A DNA stretch of 22,854 nt from Oscillospiraceae bacterium (GCA_022792755.1 JAAWBP010000152.1:1-22854), one strand, 5' to 3'; positions 7,320-16,671 are shown, numbered from the stretch's first letter. The notes: a model not told the origin generated them from the letters alone. Made by a program: numbers and translations.

Positions 7320-8651
<1,332 letters not shown>

Positions 8652-8681
8652 TCGAGGCCTGTCGGAATCATATTCATAATA

Positions 8682-8722
8682 AAAGCGGGGAAGCTCCGGA
8701 ATGGATGGAGCCTCCCCGCTTT
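8682..8722. terminator. Bidirectional terminator between clpX and the GNAT gene
   Basis: A long GC-rich hairpin pairs AAAGCGGGGA (8682-8691) plus GCTCC (8693-8697) with GGAG-C (8707-8711) plus TCCCCGCTTT (8713-8722), with one mismatch and a 9-base loop. T-rich tracts lie on both sides (TTTCTCT on +, TTTTATTAT on -). It ends clpX and the opposing acetyltransferase gene. Confidence 0.88.
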
Positions 8723-8724
8723 CT

Positions 8725-9204
8725 CTATGAAAGGAGCATTTCAAATTCGAATTCGTGCAGGATGGGGATCCCGTCATTACCCAGCGGAGTAACTCCGCCG
8801 AATTTCAGGCGTTTGGCGGGCTCGAAGCCGCCGATGTGGACATCCTTGAGGGAAAAGCCGCGCCGGAGATAAAACCGGATGGCATGGGCGTTGTCATTGG
8901 TCGTGACCAGCCAGACCCGCCGGATTCCCATAGTCCGGGCGTCCTTCAGCATCACATCGATCAAGGAGGTTGCTGTTCCTTGGTTTTCCTTCAGGCTGAA
9001 CAGGATGGCGATCTCGCATTCACCTTGCTCCGCTCGGTACAAAAGCGCACCCAGCAGGCTTCCATCCTCCTCGGCAATCAATCCCGGGAGCGTGCTGGAA
9101 TCAAAGACGTTTCCCCGCGAGACGATCATGGGGCCCAGCCATTCTTCTTTGATATGTCGGTCGACCTGTTCACGGAACCGGTCGTCTAAGCGACTGATCT
9201 CCAT
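8725..9204 (-). CDS. GNAT-family N-acetyltransferase
   Basis: This 159-residue protein has the GNAT acetyl-CoA fold signatures. The acetyl-CoA binding loop ENQGTATSLID (the Q/R-x-x-G-x-A motif A) is followed by an alpha helix. Then comes the motif B stretch NDNAHAIRFYLRRGF, where the Tyr/Phe-rich segment normally sits at the active site. The substrate is unknown; small-molecule, ribosomal or peptide N-acetylation are all possible. CCTCCT at 9209-9214 (AGGAGG on the coding strand) lies four bases from the ATG at 9204-9202. It follows the DUF4364 gene on the same strand after 56 bases with no clear terminator, so the two may be cotranscribed. The gene ends at the bidirectional terminator shared with clpX. 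Confidence 0.87.
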   Translation of the reverse strand: MEISRLDDRFREQVDRHIKEEWLGPMIVSRGNVFDSSTLPGLIAEEDGSLLGALLYRAEQGECEIAILFSLKENQGTATSLIDVMLKDARTMGIRRVWLVTTNDNAHAIRFYLRRGFSLKDVHIGGFEPAKRLKFGGVTPLGNDGIPILHEFEFEMLLS

Positions 9205-9260
9205 ATTGCCTCCTGCTTTCGGCTGAATATTCTAAATATATGAAAACGGCCGGCCCCAAG

Positions 9261-9860
9261 TCAATCAGTCACATCAAAGCCTTCCAGCAACTCGCCGAAA
9301 GCGTCTTTGTTGCCGATCCCCACCGCGAGGATAGTGCGGTAGAGCAGATCGACCCGTTTCTCAAAGTTGCGCTTGATGATTTCAGCCTGCGTTTCGTTGT
9401 TCGCGTACATCGTCAGCTTCATCAAGTCGCTCCCGACGTCCAAAATCCGGCATTCGACGAGGTAGCCGTCTTCCACATGCTTTAGGGAGATGTCCACGTT
9501 CTTTTTCCGCTCGAGCCGGGTCAGGAGCTGGAGGGCAACCGCTACCACTTTGTCCTTGAGGGAGCGGGGCAAGCTGGATTGGAGTTTATGGGAACTGTCC
9601 AACCCGAGCGGCGTGATTTTGTATTTCTTTTCGCTGCCCTGTTCTACTTCTTCAATGTGGCCCGTTTCCAGCAGCCCTTTGAGGGCGGAGGTGTAGGAAA
9701 AATAATTGACCAGCCCCTCGCTTTGAAAAACAAAGTTCAGCTGATCCGGGGTGAGCGGTTCAGAGATCGAAGAAAGCAGGTAGCAGACCAGCAGCTTGAT
9801 TTCGTATGGATCGACCAGCCCGCCCGGTTCGATCCCCGCAAAATATTGTTCAAAATCCAA
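9261..9860 (-). CDS. DUF4364 winged-helix family protein
   Basis: This 199-residue protein resembles the DUF4364 family found in Clostridia. Residues about 20-90 have the pattern of a winged helix-turn-helix: EIKLLVCYLLSSI, then a recognition-helix-like LVNYFSYTSALKGLLETGHI and a wing containing KKYKITPLG. The remainder is an alpha/beta domain of unknown role. DNA binding is therefore plausible but not proven. The start codon is TTG (9860-9858), supported by GGAGG (9873-9869) eight bases upstream; no in-frame ATG fits better. Nearby ATTGAT-T-ATCAAT (9882-9894) and CAATCG-N13-CGATTG (9891-9915) inverted repeats lie in the upstream region and could be operator sites for this or another regulator. 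Confidence 0.82.
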   Translation of the reverse strand: MDFEQYFAGIEPGGLVDPYEIKLLVCYLLSSISEPLTPDQLNFVFQSEGLVNYFSYTSALKGLLETGHIEEVEQGSEKKYKITPLGLDSSHKLQSSLPRSLKDKVVAVALQLLTRLERKKNVDISLKHVEDGYLVECRILDVGSDLMKLTMYANNETQAEIIKRNFEKRVDLLYRTILAVGIGNKDAFGELLEGFDVTD

Positions 9861-9894
9861 AGGAAATCCCTCCGTTTTTTAATTGATTATCAAT

Positions 9895-10655
9895 CGGTGC
9901 TGTTACCCTCGATTGACAAAGGCAGGGTACCCCTGCGAGCCTGTGTCCAGGCCGGACAATGCGCACACCAACGTTTTGTCGATTTTTGGGTAATAGACCT
10001 GCGAGGCGTGTTATACAAGACATGCAGCTCGCGGAGACTTATAGGTTTTGCACTGCTTGTGGATCGCGTATTGACAGCAGGGGCACTCCGCTGCGCCAAG
10101 GCCTATAAACTTTTCGTCCGCCTTTTTGAAAAGGCGGCGGGGTACCGGGGCAGCGCCCTGGTTCGCCCTCCGCAGAGGGCGAAACCCTTTCCGCCACAGA
10201 GCGCAGGAGAGGCGTAAAACGTCCCGCCGGGGGTTCTCCATGCGGCTCCAGCCGCAAATTAGTAGAAAGGTAGAAAGTATGATACCATGAAGCCGAAACG
10301 GTATCATCGTCTCGTTCAAGGGATGTATAATAGCCGCTTTGCGGCTATTATTACGACCAAGGGGAGCAACAAGGTTCTCTCAGGCGCCGGAAGCTTTGCT
10401 TCCGCTTGCGCCGTGAGGTTCTTATTACGAGTGTCAGCGAGTAATAAGGTTCTGGGGTACCCGTTCAAAATCTCTGATTTCGTTAACGAGTCGAGTTCTT
10501 GGCTATGAGAGGTATAATAGCTATTTTATAACTATTATACCGTGCTTCCAGTTGTTTTTCAAGAAAAGAGAGCCTGAAAGCAGGGATAAAAGGACGTTAT
10601 ATGGCATCTGACTGCCGACGGGAAAAAATTTTTTTGGATTTTATAAAAATTTCGA
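9895..10655. other. Gene-free region rich in short perfect inverted repeats
   Basis: No credible gene is present in about 760 bases. Nine perfect hairpin-forming repeats are visible, with arms at: 9922-9927/9931-9936; 10118-10126/10129-10137; 10162-10170/10175-10183; 10242-10247/10250-10255; 10279-10286/10300-10307; 10328-10337/10341-10350; 10383-10394/10398-10412 (with a 3-base bulge); 10421-10428/10441-10448; 10511-10520/10532-10541. AGGTTCT recurs at 10372, 10416 and 10447 between hairpins. The character resembles dispersed intergenic repeats of gut Clostridia or a degraded mobile remnant; no transposase is present. Confidence 0.6.
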
Positions 10656-10684
10656 TTGACATTTTGGAAAACGGCGGCTATAAT
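10656..10684 (+). promoter_or_regulatory. Consensus promoter for the Trp T-box and trpB
   Basis: TTGACA (10656-10661) and TATAAT (10679-10684) are both perfect sigma-A hexamers with an ideal 17-base spacer. Transcription should start near 10690, immediately before stem I of the T-box. Confidence 0.92.
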
Positions 10685-10689
10685 AATAG

Positions 10690-10964
10690 CAGAAAAACCG
10701 TTGAGTAAGAAGAGTAAGCTTTAAAACGTGCTTTCAGAGAGCCGCTGATGGTGGAAAAGCGGCAGTAACTTTTTAGCTGAATGGACTTATGAGGGCAGGA
10801 CGAACGGCTGTATGGCTCAGTAGTGTCTGACGGGAACTTCACCCGTTATCAAGGAAGCGTACATGGTTGTGTGCGGAGTGAGTGGGCACGTTTGTGTCAA
10901 TTAGGGTGGTACCGCAGAAGTGTGAGCTTTTGTCCCAGTGTGAACTGAGACGAAGGCTTTTTTT
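10690..10964 (+). ncRNA. T-box riboswitch, tryptophan specifier
   Basis: This leader RNA senses uncharged tRNA. Stem I carries the AGAGAG motif (10736-10741) and a distal GCCGC/GCGGC stem (10741-10745, 10759-10763) enclosing TGATGGTGGAAAA. The specifier region reads GAATGGAC with TGG (Trp) at 10782-10784. The T-box itself is AGGGTGGTACCGC at 10903-10915. A terminator stem (10926-10934 with 10949-10957, plus inner CAGT/ACTG) is followed by seven T at 10958-10964. Binding of uncharged tRNA-Trp should favour the antiterminator and switch on trpB. The specifier assignment agrees with the downstream gene. Confidence 0.93.
10926..10964 (+). terminator. T-box regulated intrinsic terminator
   Basis: GCTTTTGTC pairs with GACGAAGGC (two G-T pairs), extended by CAGT/ACTG around a GTGA loop, then TTTTTTT. 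This is the off-state hairpin that competes with the T-box antiterminator. Confidence 0.88.
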
Positions 10965-11048
10965 ATTGCTTTTGTCCCTAGACCTTTTAACGCCGGCAGG
11001 CGAATTTTACGGAAAGGCCTCTTGCAGAAAAGAGGAAAGGTGAACAAA

Positions 11049-12419
11049 ATGAAAGTTCCGCACAGACTGTATTTGACCGAGGAGCAGATGCCCAAACAAT
11101 GGTATAACCTTCGGGCCGATATGAAAGAACAGCCCGACCCGATCATCAACCCTGCAACGATGCAGCCCGCGACCGAGGAGGATCTCTATCCGGTGTTCTG
11201 CAAAAAGCTGGCCCATCAGGAGATGGACGCCGAAACCCGCTATGTCGACATTCCGGAGGAAATCCAGGAGATGTATAAGATTTACCGGCCGTCCCCCCTC
11301 TGCCGGGCTTATAACCTGGAAAAGGCGCTGGGCACCCCGGCGAAAATCTATTATAAGTTCGAGGGGAACAACACCTCGGGGAGCCACAAGCTAAATTCTG
11401 CGATCGCGCAGGCCTATTACGCAAAAGATCAGGGACTGACCAGCCTGACGACCGAAACTGGGGCGGGGCAGTGGGGAACCGCCCTCTCGGAAGCCTGCTC
11501 CTATTTCGGCCTCGACCTGACGGTCTTTATGGTAAAGGTGTCATATGAGCAGAAGCCCTTCCGCAAGGCTGTCATGCAGACCTTTGATGCAAACGTGATT
11601 GCGAGCCCCAGCAACACCACCAATGTCGGCCGCCAGATCCTGGCAAATGACCCGAACACCGGCGGCAGCCTCGGGTGTGCGATTTCAGAGGCGGTGGAAA
11701 AGGCTGTCTCCACCGAAGGATGCCGCTATGTCCTCGGTTCGGTTCTGAATCAGGTTCTTCTCCACCAGTCGATCATCGGCCTGGAGGCAAAGAAGGCGAT
11801 GGAGATTTTGGGTGAGTACCCCGATCTCGTGATCGGCTGTGCGGGCGGTGGCTCCAACCTTGGCGGCCTGATTGCCCCCTTTATGCAGGATAAACTCACC
11901 GGCAAGGCAAGCCCTGAGATTATCGCGGTGGAGCCGGCTTCCTGCCCCTCCTTTACCCGCGGAAAATACGCCTACGACTTCTGCGACACCGGAAAGATCA
12001 CCCCGATGGCCAAGATGTATACGCTGGGCAGCGGGTTCATCCCGTCCCCGAACCATGCAGGCGGCTTGCGGTACCACGGGATGTCCCCGATCCTCTCCAA
12101 GCTCTATCACGACGGCTATATGACCGCTGTCTCGGTGGAGCAGACCAAGGTGTTCGAGGCGGCGACCTTCTTTGCGAAGCATGAGACGATCCTGCCCGCG
12201 CCGGAGTCGGCCCACGCTATCCGCACCGCGATGGACGAGGCGATCAAGTGCCGTGAAACCGGGGAGGAGAAAACGATCCTCTTCGGCCTGACCGGAACCG
12301 GTTATTTCGACATGACCGCTTATACAGCCTTCCTGGAGGGGAAGATGAACGATTATATCCCGTCGGACGAGGATTTGCAGAAGGGCTTTGACAGCCTGCC
12401 GCAGGTTCCCGGCCGGTAA
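11049..12419 (+). CDS. trpB: TrpB2-type tryptophan synthase beta subunit
   Basis: This 456-residue PLP enzyme joins indole and serine to give tryptophan. It belongs to the longer TrpB2 (TrpB-like) class rather than the TrpA-partnered TrpB1 class: about 60 extra N-terminal residues, and the block YYKFEGNNTSGSHKLNSA with PLP Lys114 (codon 11388-11390). It also shows ETGAGQWGTALSEA with the catalytic Glu, and the phosphate loop GCAGGGSNLGG. No trpA or other trp gene is adjacent, so it probably acts alone, for example salvaging free indole. I chose ATG 11049 with GAGGAAAGG just upstream; a TTG at 11022 is in frame but has no support. Expression is controlled by the Trp T-box, and a strong terminator follows. 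Confidence 0.95.
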   Translation: MKVPHRLYLTEEQMPKQWYNLRADMKEQPDPIINPATMQPATEEDLYPVFCKKLAHQEMDAETRYVDIPEEIQEMYKIYRPSPLCRAYNLEKALGTPAKIYYKFEGNNTSGSHKLNSAIAQAYYAKDQGLTSLTTETGAGQWGTALSEACSYFGLDLTVFMVKVSYEQKPFRKAVMQTFDANVIASPSNTTNVGRQILANDPNTGGSLGCAISEAVEKAVSTEGCRYVLGSVLNQVLLHQSIIGLEAKKAMEILGEYPDLVIGCAGGGSNLGGLIAPFMQDKLTGKASPEIIAVEPASCPSFTRGKYAYDFCDTGKITPMAKMYTLGSGFIPSPNHAGGLRYHGMSPILSKLYHDGYMTAVSVEQTKVFEAATFFAKHETILPAPESAHAIRTAMDEAIKCRETGEEKTILFGLTGTGYFDMTAYTAFLEGKMNDYIPSDEDLQKGFDSLPQVPGR

Positions 12420-12430
12420 GAACAAGGACA

Positions 12431-12463
12431 AAAGGCGGCTGAATTCAGCCGCCTTTTTCTTTT
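12431..12463 (+). terminator. Intrinsic terminator after trpB
   Basis: A perfect 13+13 base palindrome (12431-12456) centred on GAATTC has arms beginning AAAGGCGGCTGAA and is followed by TTCTTTT. It isolates trpB from the next operon. Confidence 0.92.
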
Positions 12464-12500
12464 AGGATAAGTTTTAAGCGGGGTTGAATCTAAAAATAAA

Positions 12501-12529
12501 TTGACAAAAAATAAAAAAGCGCCTATAAT
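12501..12529 (+). promoter_or_regulatory. Consensus promoter of the TetR-ABC operon
   Basis: TTGACA (12501-12506) and TATAAT (12524-12529) are separated by 17 bases, a perfect sigma-A promoter. Such strength fits an operon held down by its own repressor. Confidence 0.92.
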
Positions 12530-12535
12530 TAAATC

Positions 12536-12562
12536 AAATGTTTTAAAACGAATGTTTTAAAT
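12536..12562 (+). promoter_or_regulatory. Probable TetR operator
   Basis: TTTAAAAC (12542-12549) and GTTTTAAA (12554-12561) form a perfect inverted repeat spaced by GAAT. The same block reads as a direct repeat of AATGTTTTAAA with a 14-base period (12537, 12551). It begins at the predicted transcription start, directly before the tetR-like gene, so a bound repressor would block the promoter. Confidence 0.7.
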
Positions 12563-12575
12563 AAAGGAGAGGTTT

Positions 12576-13199
12576 ATGCCGCCGAAAGCAAAATTTACCA
12601 GAGCGGAAATCGTAGAAGCAGCCCTTGAGCTGGTAAAAACGGAAGGGATTTCTGCCTTGACCGCCCGCAGCCTGGGCGCAAAACTCGGCAGCTCCGCCCG
12701 GCCGGTCTTTACCGTGTTCCGAAGCATGGAGGAAATCCAGGATGCAATGATTATCGCTGCAAAGGAGCTTTATGCCGGATATATAGCAAGGGGGCTTGCC
12801 CAAACGCCCGCCTTTAAGGGGGTTGGGACGCAGTACATCCTTTTTGCGGCCGAGGAGCCAAAGCTGTTTCAACTTCTTTTTATGGCGGAGCAGGAGGATG
12901 TCCCCAGCCTGTCGGGGATACTGCCGCTGATTGATGACAGCTATGATCTGATCCTGCGTTCTGTCCGGGAAGGCTACGGCTTGAGTGAAACGGTTTCGAA
13001 GAAGCTTTACCGTCATCTGTGGATCTACACCCACGGCATCGCCTCCCTCTGCGCCACAAAGATGTGCCGCTTTACGGGGGAGGAAATCAACGAAATGATG
13101 ACGGAGGTGTTCAAAAGCCTTTTGCAGACGTACGGAGCGGAAGGTTCTTCCAAGGAAGCGGATTGTTTGGATACAGTGGATGAAAGGGGCGATCGATAG
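12576..13199 (+). CDS. TetR/AcrR-family transcriptional regulator
   Basis: This 207-residue regulator has an N-terminal TetR DNA-binding domain: FTRAEIVEAALELVKTEG starts the first helix, and ALTARSLGAKLGSSARPVFTVF is the helix-turn-helix with a recognition helix ending in the TetR-typical hydrophobic motif. The C-terminal all-helical ligand/dimer domain is divergent, so the inducer cannot be guessed. The ATG is preceded by AAAGGAGAGG (12563-12572). It is the first gene of an operon; the ABC ATPase ATG begins one base after its stop. The promoter-overlapping palindrome upstream suggests autoregulation. By analogy to similar three-gene cassettes it probably derepresses the transporter in response to a toxic compound, peptide or drug (inference). 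Confidence 0.92.
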   Translation: MPPKAKFTRAEIVEAALELVKTEGISALTARSLGAKLGSSARPVFTVFRSMEEIQDAMIIAAKELYAGYIARGLAQTPAFKGVGTQYILFAAEEPKLFQLLFMAEQEDVPSLSGILPLIDDSYDLILRSVREGYGLSETVSKKLYRHLWIYTHGIASLCATKMCRFTGEEINEMMTEVFKSLLQTYGAEGSSKEADCLDTVDERGDR

Positions 13200-13200
13200 G

Positions 13201-13893
13201 ATGATCGAGGTAAAAGAGCTCACAAAATCCTACGGGAAGGGGGAGAGCGGCGTTCTGGCGCTGAAGGGCGTTTCGTTCGAAATCCGTGCGGGCAGCTTCA
13301 CGGTGATTTTAGGGGCCTCCGGCTCAGGGAAATCCACCCTTCTGCATCTCCTGTCGGGGCTTGAACGTCCGGACAGCGGCGTGGTGATCTACAGCGGAAA
13401 AGAGGTCACCCGGCTTTCCGACCAGGCGCTGACCGAATTCCGGAAGGAAACGGTCGGATTTATCTTTCAGCAGTACTATCTCCTGCCCCATATGACGGTT
13501 GATAAGAATGTAAAAATGGGGGCGGACCTGGCGGGAAACAAAGATTACCGGGCGGTCATCGAAGCGGTAGGGCTGGGCGAAAAGCTGCAAAAATATCCGA
13601 GCGAGCTATCAGGCGGAGAACAGCAAAGGGTTTCTGTGGCGCGGGCCTTGGCCAAAAGGCCGAAGGTGCTTTTTCTGGACGAACCCACAGGCGCCCTGGA
13701 TGAACAGACCGGGCGGCAGGTTTTGGACTATATCTGCAAGCTGCAAAGGGAATACGGCTTTACGATGGTAATGGTCACCCACAACCAGAATATCGCGGAA
13801 ATGGCAGATACCGTGATCCGGATGAACAGCGGGGAACTGTCCGAAATCCACACCAACACGGCGACGAAAACCGCCTATGAGATCGGGTGGTGA
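13201..13893 (+). CDS. ABC transporter ATP-binding protein (MacB/LolD type)
   Basis: This 230-residue nucleotide-binding subunit has all ABC motifs: Walker A GASGSGKST (38-46), Q-loop IFQQYYLLPHMTV, signature LSGGEQQRVSVARAL, Walker B VLFLDEPTGALDEQTG, and the switch His in VTHNQNIAEMAD. The sequence resembles ATPases that pair with FtsX-like permeases (MacB/LolD/BceA group), which work as mechanotransmitters or exporters of peptides and drugs rather than importers. I chose the ATG at 13201, one base after the tetR stop, with AAAGGGG about 11 bases upstream. The in-frame ATG at 13180 would overlap tetR and add seven residues. The permease gene follows directly. Confidence 0.95.
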   Translation: MIEVKELTKSYGKGESGVLALKGVSFEIRAGSFTVILGASGSGKSTLLHLLSGLERPDSGVVIYSGKEVTRLSDQALTEFRKETVGFIFQQYYLLPHMTVDKNVKMGADLAGNKDYRAVIEAVGLGEKLQKYPSELSGGEQQRVSVARALAKRPKVLFLDEPTGALDEQTGRQVLDYICKLQREYGFTMVMVTHNQNIAEMADTVIRMNSGELSEIHTNTATKTAYEIGW

Positions 13894-13898
13894 GAGGG

Positions 13899-15047
13899 AT
13901 GGTGATCGGAATAAAGAGCGCCGCCAAATTGATCGGCGTCTCGATTATCAGCTGCTGCATGATTCTGGTCTGCGCCCTGTTTTTAAACTACAACCTGGAT
14001 CTTGCGGGCATCGTGGGGGAAATTACCCTTGAGCAAACGGCGGTCTATGACGCGATGGTCTCCAATTCGTGGGTGGTCATCCTGGTCAGCGGAGGCTGTA
14101 TGCTCGCAACGTCGGTGGTGATGCTGCTGTTCTACATTAAGCATTACATTGACAGCCATAAAAAAGAGCTTGGGATTTTAAAGGCGATGGGGTATTCCAA
14201 CCTGAAGATCGCATCGAAATTTTGGGTGTTCGGCGTCAGCGTCCTGATTGGCACCTCCGCAGGTTTCGGCGGGGCGGCCGCTTTGATGCCGGCCTTCTAC
14301 CGGATGCAGAATCAGGACCATCTCCTGCCCGAAGTTCTCCTTCACTTCCACCCCTCGCTGATCCTGTTGCTGGTGGTGCCGGCGGGCCTTTTTGCCCTTC
14401 TCTCCATCCTCTACGCCTGTTTCCGGCTGAAGATGCCGGTGCTTTGGCTGTTGAAAGATAGCTGGCAGAGCAAGGTAAAAATCCGGAAGCATAAAGACAA
14501 AGAGGAACCAGAACAGCCCTTTTTAAAGGGGCTGAAAAAACAGACCTTAGCCTCCAGAAAAATTCTCGTGTTTTTCATCCTCTTTGCGTCGTTCTGTTTT
14601 TCCGCAATGACCCAGATGTCCTGGAGCATGAACGACTTGGCCAGCCCGATGATGGGGGTGATGATTGCGCTGATCGGCCTGACGCTTGCATTTACCACCC
14701 TGTTTATGGCGATTACGACGGCGGTCAGGGGAAACACCAAAACCATTGCCCTCATGCAGGCGTTCGGTTACTCCAAAAAGGAATGCTGCAAGGCGATCCT
14801 CGGCGGGTACCGCCCGCTTGGATACATTGGCTTTGCGGTCGGCACGGCCTACCAATACGGCTTGCTGAAGCTGATGGTTTCGGTTGTTTTCAAGGATGTG
14901 GAAGGTGTTCCGGAATATGGATTCGACCTTCCTGTCATGCTCGTTTCCCTTGGCTGTTTTATCGTTGCTTATGAGCTGGTGATCCGTTGTTACAGCGAGA
15001 GGATGAAGCGGATTTCGATCAAGGAGATCATGTTGGAGGACAGTTGA
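13899..15047 (+). CDS. FtsX-like ABC transporter permease
   Basis: This membrane protein of about 382 residues pairs with the preceding ATPase. Hydrophobic segments are clear at roughly residues 10-30, 60-80 (WVVILVSGGCMLATSVVMLLFY), 110-130, 150-180, 215-230, 250-275 and 335-355. FtsX-type cytoplasmic loops contain KKELGILKAMGYSNLKIASK and, in the second half, TKTIALMQAFGYSKKECCK. This repeated K-x(n)-I-x-L-(M/K)-A-(M/F)-G-Y-S motif is the coupling interface with the ATPase and shows an internal duplication. It is short for the group, with no large extracellular domain. ATG 13899 is five bases after the ATPase stop; GTG 13887 is an alternative. The substrate is unknown. Confidence 0.9.
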   Translation: MVIGIKSAAKLIGVSIISCCMILVCALFLNYNLDLAGIVGEITLEQTAVYDAMVSNSWVVILVSGGCMLATSVVMLLFYIKHYIDSHKKELGILKAMGYSNLKIASKFWVFGVSVLIGTSAGFGGAAALMPAFYRMQNQDHLLPEVLLHFHPSLILLLVVPAGLFALLSILYACFRLKMPVLWLLKDSWQSKVKIRKHKDKEEPEQPFLKGLKKQTLASRKILVFFILFASFCFSAMTQMSWSMNDLASPMMGVMIALIGLTLAFTTLFMAITTAVRGNTKTIALMQAFGYSKKECCKAILGGYRPLGYIGFAVGTAYQYGLLKLMVSVVFKDVEGVPEYGFDLPVMLVSLGCFIVAYELVIRCYSERMKRISIKEIMLEDS

Positions 15048-15071
15048 ATCACACCTTCGAAGATTAAAAGA

Positions 15072-15118
15072 AGGGCCTGCGGCGCAGATAAACGCCGCAG
15101 GCCCTGTCTGATTTTATT
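15072..15118. terminator. Strong terminator after the TetR-ABC operon
   Basis: A perfect 13-bp GC-rich stem (15072-15084 with 15093-15105) with loop CAGATAAA is followed by GTCTGATTTTATT. On the opposite strand the stem is followed by CTTCTTTTAATC, so it may also end the convergent carboxylesterase transcript. Confidence 0.88.
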
Positions 15119-15183
15119 CGAAATTGCCTTTCTGCCTTCCACGGCGAAAGGGATACAGCGGGTGTCGTTTCCACCCGGCGTGT

Positions 15184-16671
15184 TTAGAGCCGCCCCATGA
15201 AGAAATCCTTCTGGAATTTCTGGTAAGGGGTCTCGTCAGCCGGCTTTAACTCCCGCGTCACGCCCAGCTCCATGTAAACGGCATCCTCTTTGGTATAGGG
15301 GCGCCATTCGGGCTGGCCGCTTCCGTTCGGATTGCCGGTTTTGGCGAAGTTCGCGTAATAGTCGGCCATCGCCACCGCCAGGTCAAAGTCGACCCCGGTG
15401 AAGGGACGCCAGCAGCGGTTCAGAGTCTCAAACTCGAACCACAGCTCGGCAGAGTGGAAGGAACCGAGATCATCGCCCGGCAGGCGGCGGGTAAAGCGGT
15501 AAAGGTAGGGCGCCTTCTTCCCGTTCTCCTCCTGCGCCTCGGCAAAGCCGTGGACGGCAGAAATCAGCCGATGGGAAGTCTTGAAGAATGCCGCGGCGTC
15601 CGCATCCGTTTTGACATTGCCAAGCCCCAGAAGCTCCTCGGTTTTGTCCCCGAAGTTGATCTCCGCTACTTTTCTCAGCGCGTCGACGGTTTCCACAGGG
15701 CCGGAGAAAGCCTGCCCTTCGTCCCCATTGCAGCCGACGATGTAATCGACGTCGTGATTTTTGCCCTCCAGGATCAGCTGGGAAGGATCGTCGGTTAGGA
15801 CATAGTTGTCGACAATCAGGCCGGGGCGGATGTCCTGCGCCATCATATAGTCGAGGATCTGCTCCGCCGGGAGCTTGCGCATCTCCGCAATCGAATTGCA
15901 GCCCAGCCCTTTCATAAAGGCAACGCCTTGCTCTTCAGCCTCTTTCAGCGTCAGGAAGCTGCGGGCGTTCCCATGGGGCCAGAGCCCGCCGCCACTCTGC
16001 ATGATAGCTCGTTTGAACAACCCTTTGGTGAGAGGAGAGGTCACGATCGCCTGGGTGCTGGCAGCGCCTGCGGACTGGCCGAAGACCGTGATGTTGTCCG
16101 GATCGCCTCCAAAGGCGGAAATGTTGCGGGAAACCCACTTGAGAGCGGCAATCTGATCCTGCACCAGATAGTTGCCGGAGGTGCCGGTCTCGCTTTCGGC
16201 GGTGAGCTCCGGATGGGCCAGCAGGCCGAGCATTTGCATCCGGTAGTTGATGGTGACTAAGATGACGCCGCGCTTGCAGAAGCCCTCGCCGTCGAATTCG
16301 GGCTCGGAGGCATAACCGCAGACAAAGCCGCCGCCGTGGATCCACATCATGACAGGGAGCTTTTCATCCGCTGATTCGGCCGGTGTCCAGACGTTGAGAT
16401 AGAGGCAGTCCTCGCTCTGCTCCTCGGTGTTGTTGTAAAACTCTTTGGTGTAAAAATCTACGCCGGAGCGTTTTTGAATCTCAATGGCACTGTACTGGTC
16501 CGCCATCCGCACGCCTTCCCAGGGCTCAACCGGCTGAGGCGCCCTCCAGCGCAGATCTCCGACCGGCGGGGCGGCGTAGGGAATCCCTTTGAAGACGCTG
16601 AACATCCGGTTGTTGCCGGGGACGCCCCGCAGCCGGCCGGACTCTACCTGAACTTCACGCAATGCTGACAT
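15184..16671 (-). CDS. Type-B carboxylesterase
   Basis: This 495-residue alpha/beta hydrolase cleaves carboxylic esters. It shows the EDCLYLNVWTP type-B signature (87-97), the oxyanion-hole loop HGGGF (112-116), the nucleophile elbow GQSAGA with Ser200, an acidic member in NGDEGQAF, and the catalytic His region FHSAELWFEF. No signal peptide is present, so it is probably cytoplasmic and acts on imported esters. The ATG at 16671-16669 has GGAGG (16684-16680) eight bases upstream. An in-frame GTG-type start 27 codons earlier is less supported. It has its own promoter and lies downstream of the epimerase-like gene on the same strand. Related enzymes include p-nitrobenzyl esterase; the natural substrate here is unknown. 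Confidence 0.94.
   Translation of the reverse strand: MSALREVQVESGRLRGVPGNNRMFSVFKGIPYAAPPVGDLRWRAPQPVEPWEGVRMADQYSAIEIQKRSGVDFYTKEFYNNTEEQSEDCLYLNVWTPAESADEKLPVMMWIHGGGFVCGYASEPEFDGEGFCKRGVILVTINYRMQMLGLLAHPELTAESETGTSGNYLVQDQIAALKWVSRNISAFGGDPDNITVFGQSAGAASTQAIVTSPLTKGLFKRAIMQSGGGLWPHGNARSFLTLKEAEEQGVAFMKGLGCNSIAEMRKLPAEQILDYMMAQDIRPGLIVDNYVLTDDPSQLILEGKNHDVDYIVGCNGDEGQAFSGPVETVDALRKVAEINFGDKTEELLGLGNVKTDADAAAFFKTSHRLISAVHGFAEAQEENGKKAPYLYRFTRRLPGDDLGSFHSAELWFEFETLNRCWRPFTGVDFDLAVAMADYYANFAKTGNPNGSGQPEWRPYTKEDAVYMELGVTRELKPADETPYQKFQKDFFMGRL

Noticed and set aside
9882..9894. ATTGAT-T-ATCAAT as a Fur-type box
   Set aside because: It lacks the flanking symmetry of a 19-bp or 7-1-7 Fur site and no iron gene is adjacent; kept only as a possible operator.
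10071..10109. TTGACA (10071) followed by TATAAA (10104) as a promoter
   Set aside because: The spacer is 27 bases, too long for sigma-A.
9579..10319. ORFs of 212 and 102 residues on opposite strands in the gene-free region
   Set aside because: Both lack ribosome sites, run through several palindromes, and one overlaps the DUF4364 gene; the Arg/Pro-rich translations look like translated intergenic repeat.
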